Shown: positions 24,807-35,039, numbered from the stretch's first letter. The stretch is DNA of 40,352 nt from an uncultured Desulfobacteraceae bacterium (GCA_913041495.1 CAJWHT010000028.1:1-40352), one strand, 5' to 3'. Notes: generated from the letters alone by a model not told the origin. Numbers and translations: made by a program.

Positions 24807-24842
24807 TTACAACTTTTTTTGTATCCACAACATTTGTTGTGG
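24807..24842. promoter_or_regulatory. Enhancer-like palindromes, sites 2 and 3 (tandem)
   Basis: CCACAACATTTGTTGTGG (24825-24842) is a perfect 7-4-7 palindrome. Directly before it, TTACAACTTTTTTTGTAT (24807-24824) is a degenerate copy. The two 18-bp units abut, so regulator dimers would sit side by side on the DNA just after the regulator gene's own stop codon. Confidence 0.72.
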
Positions 24843-24895
24843 GGATGGAAAAAGTCCCTGCCGTTCCGAACAATCGCTCGGAAATCTTGCAGAAC

Positions 24896-24913
24896 CTACA
24901 ACTTTTGTTGTGG
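24896..24913. promoter_or_regulatory. Enhancer-like palindrome, site 4
   Basis: CTACAACTTTTGTTGTGG shares the core with sites 1-3. Its centre is 71 bp from site 3 and about 87 bp upstream of the GG of the sigma-54 promoter at 24990-25005, a usual distance for NtrC-type enhancers. Confidence 0.75.
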
Positions 24914-24989
24914 GTCCCGTTGATTTCAACTTTTAGAAAAATTGAGTCTATGTCTTATAAAATCAAATAGTTAATTTATTTTGTGATAC

Positions 24990-25005
24990 TGGCACATTGA
25001 TTGCT
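24990..25005 (+). promoter_or_regulatory. Sigma-54 promoter of the transporter-acs operon
   Basis: TGGCACATTGATTGCT matches the -24/-12 consensus TGGCAC-N5-TTGC, with GG (24991-24992) and GC (25003-25004) exactly 10 bases apart. It is 66 bp before the transporter ATG at 25071. Confidence 0.92.
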
Positions 25006-25070
25006 CATATAAAAACTGAACGGGAATCAGTCGTCGGGTCGCACCAACATAAATCAAAGGAGAAAGCATT

Positions 25071-26336
25071 ATGAATGAGGTTAAAAATCTTGGATGGCGG
25101 GTCACTTTTGCCGGGCTGGGTATCAATCTGGCGCTGGGTATCCTTTACACCTGGAGTATCTTCAAGATGTCCATCAAGGAGTCCATCGTCGCAGGTGACG
25201 GTGTCTTTAACTGGAGCCTGGCCTCGTTAAATGATCCTTATGCGGTCTGCTGCCTGGTTTTTGCATTTGCCATGATTTTTGCCGGCAGGGTACAGGACAA
25301 AACCAGCCCTAAGTTTACCGCGGTTATCGGCGGTGTACTCACCGGTGCCGGCCTTATTCTTATCGCGCTCTCCACGTCCTGGATCGTCTGGATATTAGGC
25401 TTTGGCGTACTGATGGGCCTGGGCTTGGGCTTTGGCTACGCCTCTGCCACACCGCCGGCAATCAAATGGTTTCCCCCGGCGAAAACCGGCATGATCGCTG
25501 GTATCGTTGTGGCAGGTTTTGGCCTGGCTTCCGTGTATATTGCGCCGTTGGGCACGTTTCTGATCAACAAGTTCGGTCTGAGCCAGTCCATGATGATCTT
25601 CGGTATTGCTTTCTTAGTCGTGGTTTCCATTCTGGCACAGTTCCTGGTCAATCCGCCTGAAGGCTATGTGCATCCCGATGCAAGGGCCACGGCCACCACA
25701 CCTGCTGCCCCAACAGGCACGGATTTCTCACCGGCCCAGATGATGAAGACAGGGGCCTTTTACAAGCTTTGGATTATGTTTTGCGTGGGGTCCGGCGCCG
25801 GTTTGATGATCATCGGCGGCGTGGCCGGTATGGCCAAGTCCGGCATGGGATCGCTTGCCTGGGTGGTTGTGGCGCTGATGGCTGTGGGCAATGCCTCCGG
25901 GCGAGTGGCTGCCGGTATGCTCTCCGACAAGATCGGCCGGGCGAATACGCTTTTCATTATGCTGCTCTTCCAGGCCATGGTGATCTTCTCCCTTATGTTT
26001 ATTACCCCGGGACAGGTCATACTCCTGGTACTGGCCGCCACCTTTATCGGGTTTAACTACGGTTCCAACCTATCTTTGTTCCCCTCTGCCACCAAAGATT
26101 ATTTCGGTATGAAGAATTTCGGTGCCAATTACGGCCTGGTCTTTTCTGCCTGGGGGGTTGGCGGATTTATTTTTCCGAGAGTATCCCAGATGATCGTGGC
26201 CTATACCAACAGTCCGAAAATGTCCTACATCCTGGCTGCCGGCCTGCTGCTCACAGGGGCCGTCCTGGCATTGCTGACCAAGGTGCCTGAAGCGGTGGAA
26301 GATGATTCCCTTGTTGCTGTTCCTGAAAAAAACTAA
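25071..26336 (+). CDS. OFA-family major facilitator transporter (monocarboxylate type)
   Basis: 421 residues with about 12 hydrophobic helices. The start NLGWRVTFAGLGINLALGILYTWSIF and the later VQDKTSP, GFGYASATPPAIKWFP and SDKIGRAN (second half, about 285) are typical for the oxalate/formate antiporter (OFA) branch of the MFS. ATG follows AAAGGAGAAAGCATT. Regulated by the sigma-54 promoter above and followed after 45 bp by acetyl-CoA synthetase, it most likely imports acetate or a similar short monocarboxylate; the substrate is an inference from context. Confidence 0.9.
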   Translation: MNEVKNLGWRVTFAGLGINLALGILYTWSIFKMSIKESIVAGDGVFNWSLASLNDPYAVCCLVFAFAMIFAGRVQDKTSPKFTAVIGGVLTGAGLILIALSTSWIVWILGFGVLMGLGLGFGYASATPPAIKWFPPAKTGMIAGIVVAGFGLASVYIAPLGTFLINKFGLSQSMMIFGIAFLVVVSILAQFLVNPPEGYVHPDARATATTPAAPTGTDFSPAQMMKTGAFYKLWIMFCVGSGAGLMIIGGVAGMAKSGMGSLAWVVVALMAVGNASGRVAAGMLSDKIGRANTLFIMLLFQAMVIFSLMFITPGQVILLVLAATFIGFNYGSNLSLFPSATKDYFGMKNFGANYGLVFSAWGVGGFIFPRVSQMIVAYTNSPKMSYILAAGLLLTGAVLALLTKVPEAVEDDSLVAVPEKN

Positions 26337-26381
26337 GCTGCTGAACCTGTAAATCTAAAAATAGAAGAAAAGGAGATCCTT

Positions 26382-28346
26382 ATGAGCGAGTACAAATTTC
26401 ATGCACCGGACGAGTTTCGCAAGAATGCCTGGATTCAGAACATCGATCAGTACAAGGAAATGTATCAGCAGTCCATAGATGATCCCGAGGCTTTTTGGGC
26501 AAAGATCGCGGACGAGTTCTACTGGGAAAAGAAGTGGGATAAGGTCAGGGACTTTAATTATAGTATCTCCAAGGGGCCGGTGTTCATCGAATGGTTCAAA
26601 AACGCCAAGACCAATATTACCTATAACTGCCTGGACCGTCATTTGGCCACCCGGGGGGATCAGACTGCCCTGATCTGGGAGGGAAATAATGTGGGCGAAG
26701 ACCTGGAGATCTCCTACAGCCAGCTCCATGAAAAAGTCTGCCAGTTTGCCAATGCCTTGAAGGAACGGGGGGTCGGCAAGGGAGACCGGGTGGCCATCTA
26801 TATGCCCATGGTGCCCGAACTGGCCGTCACCATGCTGGCCTGTGCCAGAATCGGCGCCATCCATTCCATCGTTTTCGGCGGTTTTTCCTCCGAAGCGCTT
26901 GCCAATCGGATCCTGGATTCCTTCTGCAAGGTCCTGGTCACCACCGACGGGGTCATGCGCGGCGCCAAGGCGGTTCCCCTGAAGGGCAACGCGGATGCGG
27001 CCCTGGCCATGTGCGAGGAAAAGGGCCATAAAGTGCAGACCTGCTTTGTGGTCAAACGGACGGGTTCCGAAGTGGAAATGTACCCGGACCGGGATGTCTG
27101 GTGGCATGAAGCGGCTTCGGCACAGCCCAAGGACTGCCCGGTGGAATGGATGGATGCGGAAGATCCCCTTTTCATCCTATATACCTCCGGTTCCACCGGC
27201 ACCCCCAAAGGGGTTCAGCACAATGTGGGCGGCTATATGGTCTACACCGGCACGACCTTCAAATATATATTTGATTACCATGACGGTGACATTTACTGGT
27301 GTACGGCGGATATCGGCTGGGTAACGGGCCATTCCTACATCATTTACGGTCCCCTGTCCCAGGGTGCCACCAGCCTCATGTTTGAGGGCATCCCGACCTA
27401 TCCGGACCCCGGCAGGTTCTGGGCCGTTGTGGACAAATGGAAGGTTAACCAGTTTTACACCGCTCCCACAGCGATCCGGGCGTTGATGGCCCAGGGGGAG
27501 GAGTGGGTACAAAAGTATGATCTGTCATCGCTCCGGCTGCTCGGCTCCGTGGGGGAACCCATCAACCCCGAAGCCTGGCGCTGGTATCATACGAATGTGG
27601 GCAAGGAACGCTGCCCCATCGTGGACACCTGGTGGCAGACGGAAACCGGCGGCATCATGATTTCCCCGATTCCATACGCCATTGACCAGAAACCGGGATC
27701 TGCCACCCTGCCGTTCTTTTCCGTCAAACCGGTACTTCTCAACGAAGAGGGGCAGGAGATTGATGGGGCCTGCGACGGCATTTTGGCCTTGAAAGAGCCG
27801 TGGCCCGGCCAGATGCGAACCGTTTACAACAACCATGACCGGTTTGAGAAAGTCTACTTCCAGATGTTCGACGGTTACTACTTTGCCGGTGACGGGTGCC
27901 GCAGGGACGAGGACGGGTACCATTGGATCACCGGACGGGTGGATGATGTCATCAACGTTTCCGGCCATCGCATGGGGACTGCGGAGGTGGAATCCGCCCT
28001 GGTCAGTCATCCCGACGTGGCGGAAGCGGCGGTTATCGGCTATCCCCACGACATCAAGGGGCAGGGCATCTATGCCTTTGTGACCCTGATCGTGAGTTCA
28101 ACGCCTTCCGATGAGCTGATGGCCGATCTCAAGGCCCATGTCCGCAAAGAGATCGGACCCATTGCCACTCCGGATATTCTTAATTTCGCCCCGGCATTGC
28201 CCAAGACCCGGTCCGGAAAGATCATGCGCCGGATCCTAAGAAAAATTGCCACGGACGAGTTCGATCAGCTCGGCGATATCTCCACCCTGGCTGATCCCGA
28301 CGTGGTGGGCAACCTCATCAACAGCCACAAGGAGTTGACAAAATAA
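26382..28346 (+). CDS. acs: Acetyl-CoA synthetase (AMP-forming)
   Basis: 654 residues, the normal length. It converts acetate, ATP and CoA to acetyl-CoA, AMP and PPi in the cytoplasm. Motifs: [26 protein letters not shown] (shown by span, about 141-166), AMP-binding loop [11 protein letters not shown] (about 266-276), WWQTETGG (about 416-423), [13 protein letters not shown] (hinge region), and [10 protein letters not shown] with the catalytic, acetylation-regulated Lys at about 613. ATG follows AAAAGGAGATCCTT. In operon with the OFA transporter; in acetate-oxidising sulfate reducers it feeds acetate to the oxidative acetyl-CoA pathway that the operon at 757-8693 serves. It could also accept propionate. 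Confidence 0.95.
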   Translation: MSEYKFHAPDEFRKNAWIQNIDQYKEMYQQSIDDPEAFWAKIADEFYWEKKWDKVRDFNYSISKGPVFIEWFKNAKTNITYNCLDRHLATRGDQTALIWEGNNVGEDLEISYSQLHEKVCQFANALKERGVGKGDRVAIYMPMVPELAVTMLACARIGAIHSIVFGGFSSEALANRILDSFCKVLVTTDGVMRGAKAVPLKGNADAALAMCEEKGHKVQTCFVVKRTGSEVEMYPDRDVWWHEAASAQPKDCPVEWMDAEDPLFILYTSGSTGTPKGVQHNVGGYMVYTGTTFKYIFDYHDGDIYWCTADIGWVTGHSYIIYGPLSQGATSLMFEGIPTYPDPGRFWAVVDKWKVNQFYTAPTAIRALMAQGEEWVQKYDLSSLRLLGSVGEPINPEAWRWYHTNVGKERCPIVDTWWQTETGGIMISPIPYAIDQKPGSATLPFFSVKPVLLNEEGQEIDGACDGILALKEPWPGQMRTVYNNHDRFEKVYFQMFDGYYFAGDGCRRDEDGYHWITGRVDDVINVSGHRMGTAEVESALVSHPDVAEAAVIGYPHDIKGQGIYAFVTLIVSSTPSDELMADLKAHVRKEIGPIATPDILNFAPALPKTRSGKIMRRILRKIATDEFDQLGDISTLADPDVVGNLINSHKELTK

Positions 28347-28421
28347 CATAATACAAGCCAAATCATTTAAACCTGACAAGGTCTGCGCATGATTGGATCC
28401 ATACGATGACCTTTTCCTCCG

Positions 28422-28453
28422 AAGGCCGGAAGACCAACATCTTCCGGCCTTTT
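28422..28453 (+). terminator. Terminator after acs
   Basis: AAGGCCGGAAGA (28422-28433) pairs perfectly with TCTTCCGGCCTT (28440-28451), twelve pairs around the 6-nt loop CCAACA, ending in a short TTTT. It is 75 bp after the acs stop. Confidence 0.85.
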
Positions 28454-28588
28454 GCTTTGGGATGGGAATCGGCCGATGTGATTTACGGATGAAACGCAGG
28501 GACGGTCTTTTGCTTGACAGGCTTTGTGCTTTACGGTTATTAGGGGCTATCGCTTCTTACCAGATAACGTCAACTTCGAAGGATTGTT

Positions 28589-29434
28589 ATGAATGAACAA
28601 GTAGGCAGGTTCCAGGAGCTGGGCCGGCTGATGCAGAATCACGGCCTGGAGATGATCACTGCGCTTGTGATCTTGATTGTGGGGTTGTTTCTCACGAAGT
28701 GGACCGTCAAAAAGCTGCGGGAGATTCTGGGCAAATTCATAAATAATACCGCCACCGTGTCTATGGTGGTCAACAGTGTCGGGGTGTTGCTGCTGGGGGT
28801 GGTGATTACGGCATCCGCCATGGAAGTCGGTGCCAGGCCGGGGCCTATGGTGGCCGCCATGATGATCGTGGTACTATCCACCATAGGAATCATCGTCATC
28901 TTCCGGCCGCTTATTCCAACCCTGCCGTTCAAGGTGGGCAATACTGTAAAAGCAGGTAATCTGCTGGGAAAGGTGGAGGCAACGACTGTTTTGAATACCC
29001 GCCTGAGAACCTTTGACGGCAAAACCTTTTTCGTTCCAAACCGGCAGATCCTCGATGATATCGTCATCAACTACCATTTTACCAAAACCCGGCGGATAAA
29101 AATCGACGTCATTATCAGGTACGACCAGGATCTGATCAAAGCCAAACGGGTGTTGGAAGCATTGATGATTGAGGATGCAAGGATTCTGCCCAAGCCGAAT
29201 CCCCAGGTGTATGTCTTGGAACTCGGACTCAACGGTGTGCGGTTGGGCGGCAGGTGCTGGGTAAACAATCTCAAATTCTGGGTGACCCAGTGCGAAATGC
29301 TGGAAAAAACAAAGCTTAGGTTTGATGCGGAAGGCATTAAATTTGCCTACAGCCAGTTGGAGGTAAGCTACAGAAAAGAAGAAGATGACTGGACCGAAGA
29401 TTTAAGCCCAGACACTGAAATGCCGGAGAACTGA
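28589..29434 (+). CDS. MscS-family mechanosensitive channel
   Basis: 281 residues, close to the E. coli MscS length. Three helices in the first ~110 residues (LEMITALVILIVGLFLTKW, VVNSVGVLLLGVVITASAM, MVAAMMIVVLSTIGIIVIF), then the MscS beta domain with FKVGNTVKAGNLLGKVEATTVLNTRLRTFDGKTFFVPN (span about 113-150; the DG-x-x-x-x-x-PN pattern is typical) and an alpha/beta C-terminal domain. It releases solutes on osmotic downshock. The next gene starts one base after its stop. Confidence 0.88.
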   Translation: MNEQVGRFQELGRLMQNHGLEMITALVILIVGLFLTKWTVKKLREILGKFINNTATVSMVVNSVGVLLLGVVITASAMEVGARPGPMVAAMMIVVLSTIGIIVIFRPLIPTLPFKVGNTVKAGNLLGKVEATTVLNTRLRTFDGKTFFVPNRQILDDIVINYHFTKTRRIKIDVIIRYDQDLIKAKRVLEALMIEDARILPKPNPQVYVLELGLNGVRLGGRCWVNNLKFWVTQCEMLEKTKLRFDAEGIKFAYSQLEVSYRKEEDDWTEDLSPDTEMPEN

Positions 29435-29435
29435 T

Positions 29436-29750
29436 ATGAAACTTACCGAGGGAATGCAGCTGATTGCCGAAGGCTGGATCGTGAAACCCGAAGGTTTTCG
29501 TGTGAAATTTCAGCAGATGACCAACGGAGAGCTTGTGACGGGGTATTCTCCACCAGAGACTGACACCCCCCTGGATTCGGATGTCACCACCTGGCGGTAC
29601 GCCTGGAAACTGGCCATGGCAGCTTCGCCAGAAGGGGATGAACTGCATGATGGCTGTCTGGTTAATGTGACGGTGGTGGATGAAAAAGGTTCCCCGATCC
29701 GGTATTATGCCACGGGCAAGCCTGAGATATTTAATCCGTCTGACATTTAA
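29436..29750 (+). CDS. Conserved-looking small protein of unknown function, 104 residues
   Basis: Starts at ATG 29436, one base after the MscS stop, so it is probably translationally coupled. No family recognised. The protein is soluble and acidic, with VTTWRYAWKLAMAA and LVNVTVVDEKGSPIRYYATGK; no cysteine cluster, signal peptide or helix long enough to cross the membrane. A role linked to the channel is only a guess from position. Confidence 0.65.
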   Translation: MKLTEGMQLIAEGWIVKPEGFRVKFQQMTNGELVTGYSPPETDTPLDSDVTTWRYAWKLAMAASPEGDELHDGCLVNVTVVDEKGSPIRYYATGKPEIFNPSDI

Positions 29751-29860
29751 TTCAGCCGATTTTCGTGATATACAAAATGGTTCGCTGCATAAATTGCAAA
29801 ATTGGCAGTTGACCCCTGGTTTTATAAACTAAATTGAGGAAAGAAACGAATAATAATCCA

Positions 29861-31561
29861 ATGAACTCAAATGCCTCAACTCAAATCGTCAATTTGCTGG
29901 TGGATGAAGATCAGCACCAGGTTCTAAAATCCCTTTTATCTGCACTGCCGGATATCACGCTAAATACACGGCAAATCTGTGATTTTGAACTTTTATCCAC
30001 AGGTGTCTTTTCTCCCTTGCAAGGGTTTATGACCCAGATTGAATACGCATCTGTGCTGGACCGGATGCGGCTGCCATCCGGGGAGATATGGCCGATTCCC
30101 GTCTGCCTGGATATTAACGAAATGACCGCACAAAGTCTGGAAGTCGGCCAGTCCGCAGTGCTCAGGGATCCGGAGGGATTCCCCCTGGGCGTATTGGCCA
30201 TTGAGGATGTTTGGCCGGTGGATGCGGAGAAGGAAGCGCAAGCGGTTTATGGCACCACAGACAAAGATCACTTCGGTGTTGATTATTTATACAATAAAAC
30301 CGGCCGCTATTATGTGGGGGGCACAATTCAGGCCATGAATCTGCCGATTCATTCCGATTTCAGGCAAATCCGGATGACGCCGGAGGAAATCAGGGCCAAA
30401 TACAAGAAACTGGGGTGGAAACGCATTGTCGGTTTCCAGACACGCCAGCCGATTCACCGCCCCCAGTTTGAAATGACAATTCAGGCCATGAGGGAATCCA
30501 AGGCCAATCTGCTGCTGCTGCCCATTGCTGGCATACCCAGACCGGGAGATTTTGACCACTATACCCGGATGCGGTGCTACCAGAAAGTGGCGGCCCATTA
30601 TCCGCCGGATACGTATATGCTGAACCTTTTACCTCTTTCCATGCGTATGGCCGGCCCCAGGGATGCGGTTCTTCACCTGATCATCGGTAAAAATTACGGG
30701 TGCACCCACTTTGTCATCGGCCACAACCACTCAAGCCCGGGGCAAGGCCGCAACGGGGAAGCCTTTTATGATTACGGGCAGAGTGCCGAGCTGGCCCGGG
30801 AGGCTGCACAAGAATTGGGTATTACGCCTGTATTTTTTGAAGAAATGGTTTATTTGCCCTTTGAAGATGAGTTTAAGCTGGCCACGGAGGTTAACGTTAA
30901 TCAGGAAACCATCTCTTTTTCCAACGACGATATCAGAGAGCGGGTAAGAAAGGGGAAAAAGGTGCCGGAATGGGCCAGTTTCCCGGAGGTTGTTGAGGAG
31001 TTGAACCGGTCGTATCCGTCACCGTCAAAACAGGGATTCACTGTTTTTCTTACGGGATTATCCGGGGCCGGTAAATCCACCATCGCAAAGGTGCTGTATT
31101 CAAAATTCATGGAGATGGGTTCCAGGCCGGTGACGCTCCTGGACGGCGACATTGTCCGTCGCAATCTTTCCTCGGAACTGAATTTTTCCAGGGAGCACCG
31201 GGATATCAACGTCAAGCGGATCGGATTTGTGGCCTCTGAAATCACAAAGAACAGAGGCATAGCTATCTGTGCCCCCATTGCCCCATACGAAAGAACCCGG
31301 TCCGATATCCGGAAGGCCATCGAGGCCCACGGCGGATTTTTTGAAATTCATGTGGCAACGCCCATTTCCATCTGTGAAAAGAGGGATCGAAAAGGAATGT
31401 ATGCCAAGGCCAAGGCCGGGCTTTTAAAAGGGTTTACCGGGGTGGATGATCCCTATGAAGTGCCGGAAAACCCGGAACTTTCCATTGATACCTCCAATTT
31501 AACCCCGGATGAGGCGGTGCAGGAGATACTGCTTTTGCTCAATGAAAAAGGATACGTGTAA
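29861..31561 (+). CDS. Two-domain APS kinase with degenerate ATP-sulfurylase domain (Sat-CysC fusion)
   Basis: 566 residues. N-terminal ATP-sulfurylase fold (about 1-380): [10 protein letters not shown] is conserved, but the catalytic motif reads [12 protein letters not shown] (about 192-203) instead of QTRNPxHxAHE, and the second signature reads [12 protein letters not shown] (about 286) instead of GRDHAGPG. The APS-kinase domain (about 395-566) is intact: GLSGAGKST (P-loop, about 398-406), [23 protein letters not shown], and [23 protein letters not shown]. It should phosphorylate APS to PAPS, while sulfurylase activity is doubtful; a two-domain APS kinase without sulfurylase activity is known from Thiobacillus denitrificans. 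The start is uncertain: ATG 29861 or TTG 29834 (GAGGA lies between). Neighbours make nucleotide sugars, so PAPS for glycan sulfation is likely. Confidence 0.88.
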   Translation: MNSNASTQIVNLLVDEDQHQVLKSLLSALPDITLNTRQICDFELLSTGVFSPLQGFMTQIEYASVLDRMRLPSGEIWPIPVCLDINEMTAQSLEVGQSAVLRDPEGFPLGVLAIEDVWPVDAEKEAQAVYGTTDKDHFGVDYLYNKTGRYYVGGTIQAMNLPIHSDFRQIRMTPEEIRAKYKKLGWKRIVGFQTRQPIHRPQFEMTIQAMRESKANLLLLPIAGIPRPGDFDHYTRMRCYQKVAAHYPPDTYMLNLLPLSMRMAGPRDAVLHLIIGKNYGCTHFVIGHNHSSPGQGRNGEAFYDYGQSAELAREAAQELGITPVFFEEMVYLPFEDEFKLATEVNVNQETISFSNDDIRERVRKGKKVPEWASFPEVVEELNRSYPSPSKQGFTVFLTGLSGAGKSTIAKVLYSKFMEMGSRPVTLLDGDIVRRNLSSELNFSREHRDINVKRIGFVASEITKNRGIAICAPIAPYERTRSDIRKAIEAHGGFFEIHVATPISICEKRDRKGMYAKAKAGLLKGFTGVDDPYEVPENPELSIDTSNLTPDEAVQEILLLLNEKGYV

Positions 31562-31617
31562 TTCCAAGGTTTGAGCAGGCGGAACCGCAGAAAAAGGCTA
31601 CGGGAAAGTTAAAAAGC

Positions 31618-32493
31618 ATGGAAAAAAAAAGAAAGGGGATAATACTTGCCGGCGGATCAGGTACCCGGCTTTATCCGTTGACATACGCCGTCAGCAAGCA
31701 ATTGATGCCGATATATGATAAACCCATGATTTATTATCCCCTGTCCACCCTTATGCTGGCCGGCATCAGGGATATCATGGTGATCACGACGCCTGAGGAT
31801 AAGGCTCGCTTCAAGCACCTGTTGGGGAACGGTTCCCAATGGGGGGTCAATCTGTCATATGAGGTTCAACCATCACCGGACGGACTGGCACAGGCTTTTC
31901 TCATAGGAGAGAGTTTTATTGGAAATGACCCTGTTTCTCTTGTTCTCGGCGACAATATTTTTTATGGAGGTGGATTGGGAGGGCAGTTGCAAAAAATATG
32001 CTCCCAAGACGAAGGGGCTGTTGTTTTTGGTTATTATGTTAAAGATCCGGAACGCTACGGGGTGATTGAGTTTGATAAACAAGGTAATGTTCTATCCATC
32101 GAAGAAAAACCTGAAAATCCAAAGTCAAAGTATGCCGTTACTGGATTATACTTTTATGATAACGATGTGGTGGAAATCGCAAAACAAGTCCGGCCTTCTA
32201 CACGGGGGGAACTGGAAATCACCGATGTTAACAATGCCTACTTGAAAAAAAACGCTTTAAGTGTAGAAATCTTGAGCCGTGGAACTGCCTGGCTGGACAC
32301 GGGAACCCACGAGGCATTAATGGATGCAGGCACTTTTATCAAAGTGGTTGAAGACCGCCAGGGACTTAAAATTGCGTGTCTGGAAGAAATCGCATTTCGC
32401 AGCGGATGGATTACCCCGGATCAGTTGGAAAAACGGGCCAGACTTCTGGCGAAAAGCGGCTATGGGCAATATCTTTTAACGCTCATGGCATAA
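31618..32493 (+). CDS. rfbA: Glucose-1-phosphate thymidylyltransferase
   Basis: 291 residues, normal for RfbA/RmlA. Makes dTDP-glucose from dTTP and glucose-1-phosphate, the first step of dTDP-L-rhamnose synthesis. Nucleotidyltransferase motif [18 protein letters not shown] (about 13-30), [10 protein letters not shown] (about 108-117) with the metal-binding Asp, [20 protein letters not shown], and [13 protein letters not shown]. Start follows GGGAAAGTT weakly. First of four rhamnose genes in order A-C-D-B. Confidence 0.95.
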   Translation: MEKKRKGIILAGGSGTRLYPLTYAVSKQLMPIYDKPMIYYPLSTLMLAGIRDIMVITTPEDKARFKHLLGNGSQWGVNLSYEVQPSPDGLAQAFLIGESFIGNDPVSLVLGDNIFYGGGLGGQLQKICSQDEGAVVFGYYVKDPERYGVIEFDKQGNVLSIEEKPENPKSKYAVTGLYFYDNDVVEIAKQVRPSTRGELEITDVNNAYLKKNALSVEILSRGTAWLDTGTHEALMDAGTFIKVVEDRQGLKIACLEEIAFRSGWITPDQLEKRARLLAKSGYGQYLLTLMA

Positions 32494-32502
32494 GTGACGG
32501 TT

Positions 32503-33051
32503 ATGGAATATACCTCTCTGGATATTAAAGATGTTGTGTTGATGACCCCGAAAGTGTTTGAGGACGACCGGGGGTTTTTCATGGAAATCTTCAGGGCAGA
32601 CGGTTTTAGCACCCGTGTTGCCCAATACCCTTTTGTACAGGACAATCACAGCAGTTCTGTAAAAGGGACGTTGCGGGGACTCCACTATCAGATCCGCCAT
32701 ACCCAGGGAAAGCTTGTCAGGGTAACTCAAGGGGAGGTTTTTGATGTGGCGGTTGACCTGAGGCGTTCTTCCCCAGATTTTGGAAGATGGGTAGGTGTTG
32801 CACTCAGCGCTGAAAACAAACAGATGCTATGGATCCCCCCGGGGTTTGCCCATGGATTTTATGTGCTCAGTGAACAGGCCGAGTTTACTTATAAATGTAC
32901 GGATTATTACGCGCCTGAGCATGAACGGGTAATTCTGTGGAATGATCCGGATATCAGTATTGACTGGCCGGTGATCCCGGGGGTTGAGTTGCTGCTGTCG
33001 CAAAAGGATCAGGCAGGCGTTGATTTGAAGGCGGCAGAGGTATTTGCGTGA
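32503..33051 (+). CDS. rfbC: dTDP-4-dehydrorhamnose 3,5-epimerase
   Basis: 182 residues. Cupin-fold epimerase: PKVFEDDRGFFMEIF (about 12-26), DNHSSSVKGTLRGLHYQ with the catalytic His (about 46-62), VAVDLRRSSPDFGRWVGV, WIPPGFAHGF and YKCTDYYAPEHE with the catalytic Tyr region. ATG 32503 matches the family's usual N-terminus; a GTG at 32494 right after the rfbA stop is also possible. Its stop overlaps the rfbD start (GTGA at 33048-33051). Confidence 0.94.
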   Translation: MEYTSLDIKDVVLMTPKVFEDDRGFFMEIFRADGFSTRVAQYPFVQDNHSSSVKGTLRGLHYQIRHTQGKLVRVTQGEVFDVAVDLRRSSPDFGRWVGVALSAENKQMLWIPPGFAHGFYVLSEQAEFTYKCTDYYAPEHERVILWNDPDISIDWPVIPGVELLLSQKDQAGVDLKAAEVFA

Positions 33052-33911
33052 GGGTGCTTATTTGGGGTGCCACCGGGCAACTGGGCTGGGAATTATCCAG
33101 GACGTGCCCTAAGGATAGTCGTATCTATACCTGTGACTTTCCCAAGGTTGATTTTAATTCTGAGGCAAGCATACGGCATTGCCTGTCAGAGTGTCATGTT
33201 GACTGGGTTATCAATGCTGCTGCCTATACGGCGGTGGATGAGGCTGAAAAGGAAAAGGCACTGGCCTATCAGATCAATGATACTGCTGTAGAGATAATAG
33301 CCCGGTTCTGTTCGGAAAAAGGCATTCGATTGGCACACGTATCCACTGATTTCGTATTCAATGGGGTGAATCATAAACCTTATCTGCCGGGGGATAGCCC
33401 TGATCCTAAGAGTATCTACGGCCATTCCAAACTGGCAGGGGAAAAGGCTGTTGGGCGGATTATGGGAAATGATGGTCTCATCATCCGGACTGCCTGGCTG
33501 TATTCCGCGCATGGGGCAAACTTTGTAAAAAATATGATTCAGTTGTTGGAAACCAGGCCGCAATTAAACGTGGTGGATGATCAGATCGGGACGCCTACCT
33601 GGGCAAATGGGCTGGCAAAGGCGGTGTGGGCCGCAATTCAAAACCAATTGTCGGGCATTCATCATTGGACGGATGCCGGGGTGGCATCCTGGTATGATTT
33701 TGCCGTAGCCATCCAGGAAGAGGCGTTGGCCTTGGGACTGCTGGAGCGGCAGATCCCCATCTCGCCGGTGGGAAGCGCGTCTTTTCCACGGCCTGCCGAA
33801 CGGCCGCACTACAGCGTCCTGAATAAAACCGGGTTTTGGAACGTCACAGGTATCAGGCCCATACATTGGCGGAAACAACTCCGGTCAATGCTGAAGGAGA
33901 TGATTGCGTGA
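33048..33911 (+). CDS. rfbD: dTDP-4-dehydrorhamnose reductase
   Basis: 287 residues. Reduces dTDP-4-keto-rhamnose to dTDP-L-rhamnose. NAD(P)-binding GATGQLGWEL (about 7-16), VINAAAYTAVDEAE (about 55-68), STDFVFNG, and the active-site YGHSKLAGEKA (Tyr-x3-Lys, about 125-135). GTG start overlapping the rfbC stop by four bases, and the gene ends in the same GTGA overlap with rfbB. Confidence 0.94.
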   Translation: MRVLIWGATGQLGWELSRTCPKDSRIYTCDFPKVDFNSEASIRHCLSECHVDWVINAAAYTAVDEAEKEKALAYQINDTAVEIIARFCSEKGIRLAHVSTDFVFNGVNHKPYLPGDSPDPKSIYGHSKLAGEKAVGRIMGNDGLIIRTAWLYSAHGANFVKNMIQLLETRPQLNVVDDQIGTPTWANGLAKAVWAAIQNQLSGIHHWTDAGVASWYDFAVAIQEEALALGLLERQIPISPVGSASFPRPAERPHYSVLNKTGFWNVTGIRPIHWRKQLRSMLKEMIA

Positions 33912-35023
33912 AACGGCTTCTCGTTACGGGCGGAGCCGGTTTTATCGGTTCCAATTTTGTACATCACTGGATGAATAATTTTCCTGATGACCGACTGATT
34001 ATTTTGGACGCCCTGACCTATGCCGGAAATATTCAAAATCTGGATGGGATAAAGAACGACCATGGGTTAACATTTGTTCACGGGAACATTTTGGACCTTG
34101 ATCTTGTGGAACGCCTTTTTGAAGATCAAAATATCGATACCATCGTTCATTTTGCGGCTGAATCCCATGTGGACCGTTCGATCCTCGGGCCTGACGAATT
34201 TATCCGGACCAATATTGTCGGCACGCATACGCTGTTGAAAGCGGCAAAAAATTGCTGGTTGGATAAAGGCACCGGCATACCCCATAGGTTTCATCATGTC
34301 TCCACCGACGAGGTATACGGCTCTTTGCTCCCGGATGACCCAGCTTTTCTTGAAACCACTCCATATGCGCCCAACAGCCCCTATGCGGCCAGCAAGGCCT
34401 CTTCAGACCATCTGGTCCGTGCCTATCATGAAACCTACGGACTGGAAGTGACAACCAGCAACTGTTCTAATAATTATGGCCCGTACCAATTCCCTGAAAA
34501 GCTTATTCCACTTTGCATTGCCAATATTCTGGATGGCAAACCTCTGCCGATTTACGGTGACGGCAAACAGATCAGAGATTGGCTTTACGTGGAGGACCAC
34601 AACAGAGGCGTACGGGTTATTCTTAAAGAGGGCCGCCCCGGAGAAACATACAATATCGGCGGATTGAACGAATGGAAAAATATTGATATTGTCCGGTTGA
34701 TCTGCAAACTTATTGATGAGAAATTAAAAAGGAATGATAGCTATCTTAGAAGATTTCCCAAGACGCCGGTATCTAAAGGAGAGTCTTCGGAAACGCTCAT
34801 CACACATGTTGCGGACCGTGCCGGCCATGACCGGCGGTATGCCATTGATCCGGGAAAGATTTCATCTGAATTGGGATTTTCCCCTGAAACGACTTTTGAA
34901 TCGGGTGTCAGAAAAACCATCGACTGGTATTTCGATAATGAAGCCTGGTGGCGAAGTATCATGGATAAAAGCTATCTTGATTGGGTGAACAAAAATTACC
35001 GCGAGAAAGGCGAAACCGATTAA
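33908..35023 (+). CDS. rfbB: dTDP-glucose 4,6-dehydratase
   Basis: 371 residues from GTG 33908, which overlaps the rfbD TGA; a longer frame from ATG 33836 only adds rfbD-overlapping sequence. Converts dTDP-glucose to the 4-keto-6-deoxy sugar. Motifs: VTGGAGFIGSNFVHHW (about 6-21), HFAAESHVDRSI, STDEVYG (catalytic Asp-Glu), NSPYAASKASSDHLVRAYH (Tyr-x3-Lys), and SNNYGPYQFPEKLIP. Enzymatically second in the pathway although encoded fourth. Confidence 0.94.
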   Translation: MKRLLVTGGAGFIGSNFVHHWMNNFPDDRLIILDALTYAGNIQNLDGIKNDHGLTFVHGNILDLDLVERLFEDQNIDTIVHFAAESHVDRSILGPDEFIRTNIVGTHTLLKAAKNCWLDKGTGIPHRFHHVSTDEVYGSLLPDDPAFLETTPYAPNSPYAASKASSDHLVRAYHETYGLEVTTSNCSNNYGPYQFPEKLIPLCIANILDGKPLPIYGDGKQIRDWLYVEDHNRGVRVILKEGRPGETYNIGGLNEWKNIDIVRLICKLIDEKLKRNDSYLRRFPKTPVSKGESSETLITHVADRAGHDRRYAIDPGKISSELGFSPETTFESGVRKTIDWYFDNEAWWRSIMDKSYLDWVNKNYREKGETD

Positions 35024-35039
35024 TTTCGGTATATAGAAA

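Noticed and set aside
28393-28596. 67-codon open frame after acs
   Set aside because: It runs through the acs terminator hairpin and into the MscS start, with no ribosome site.
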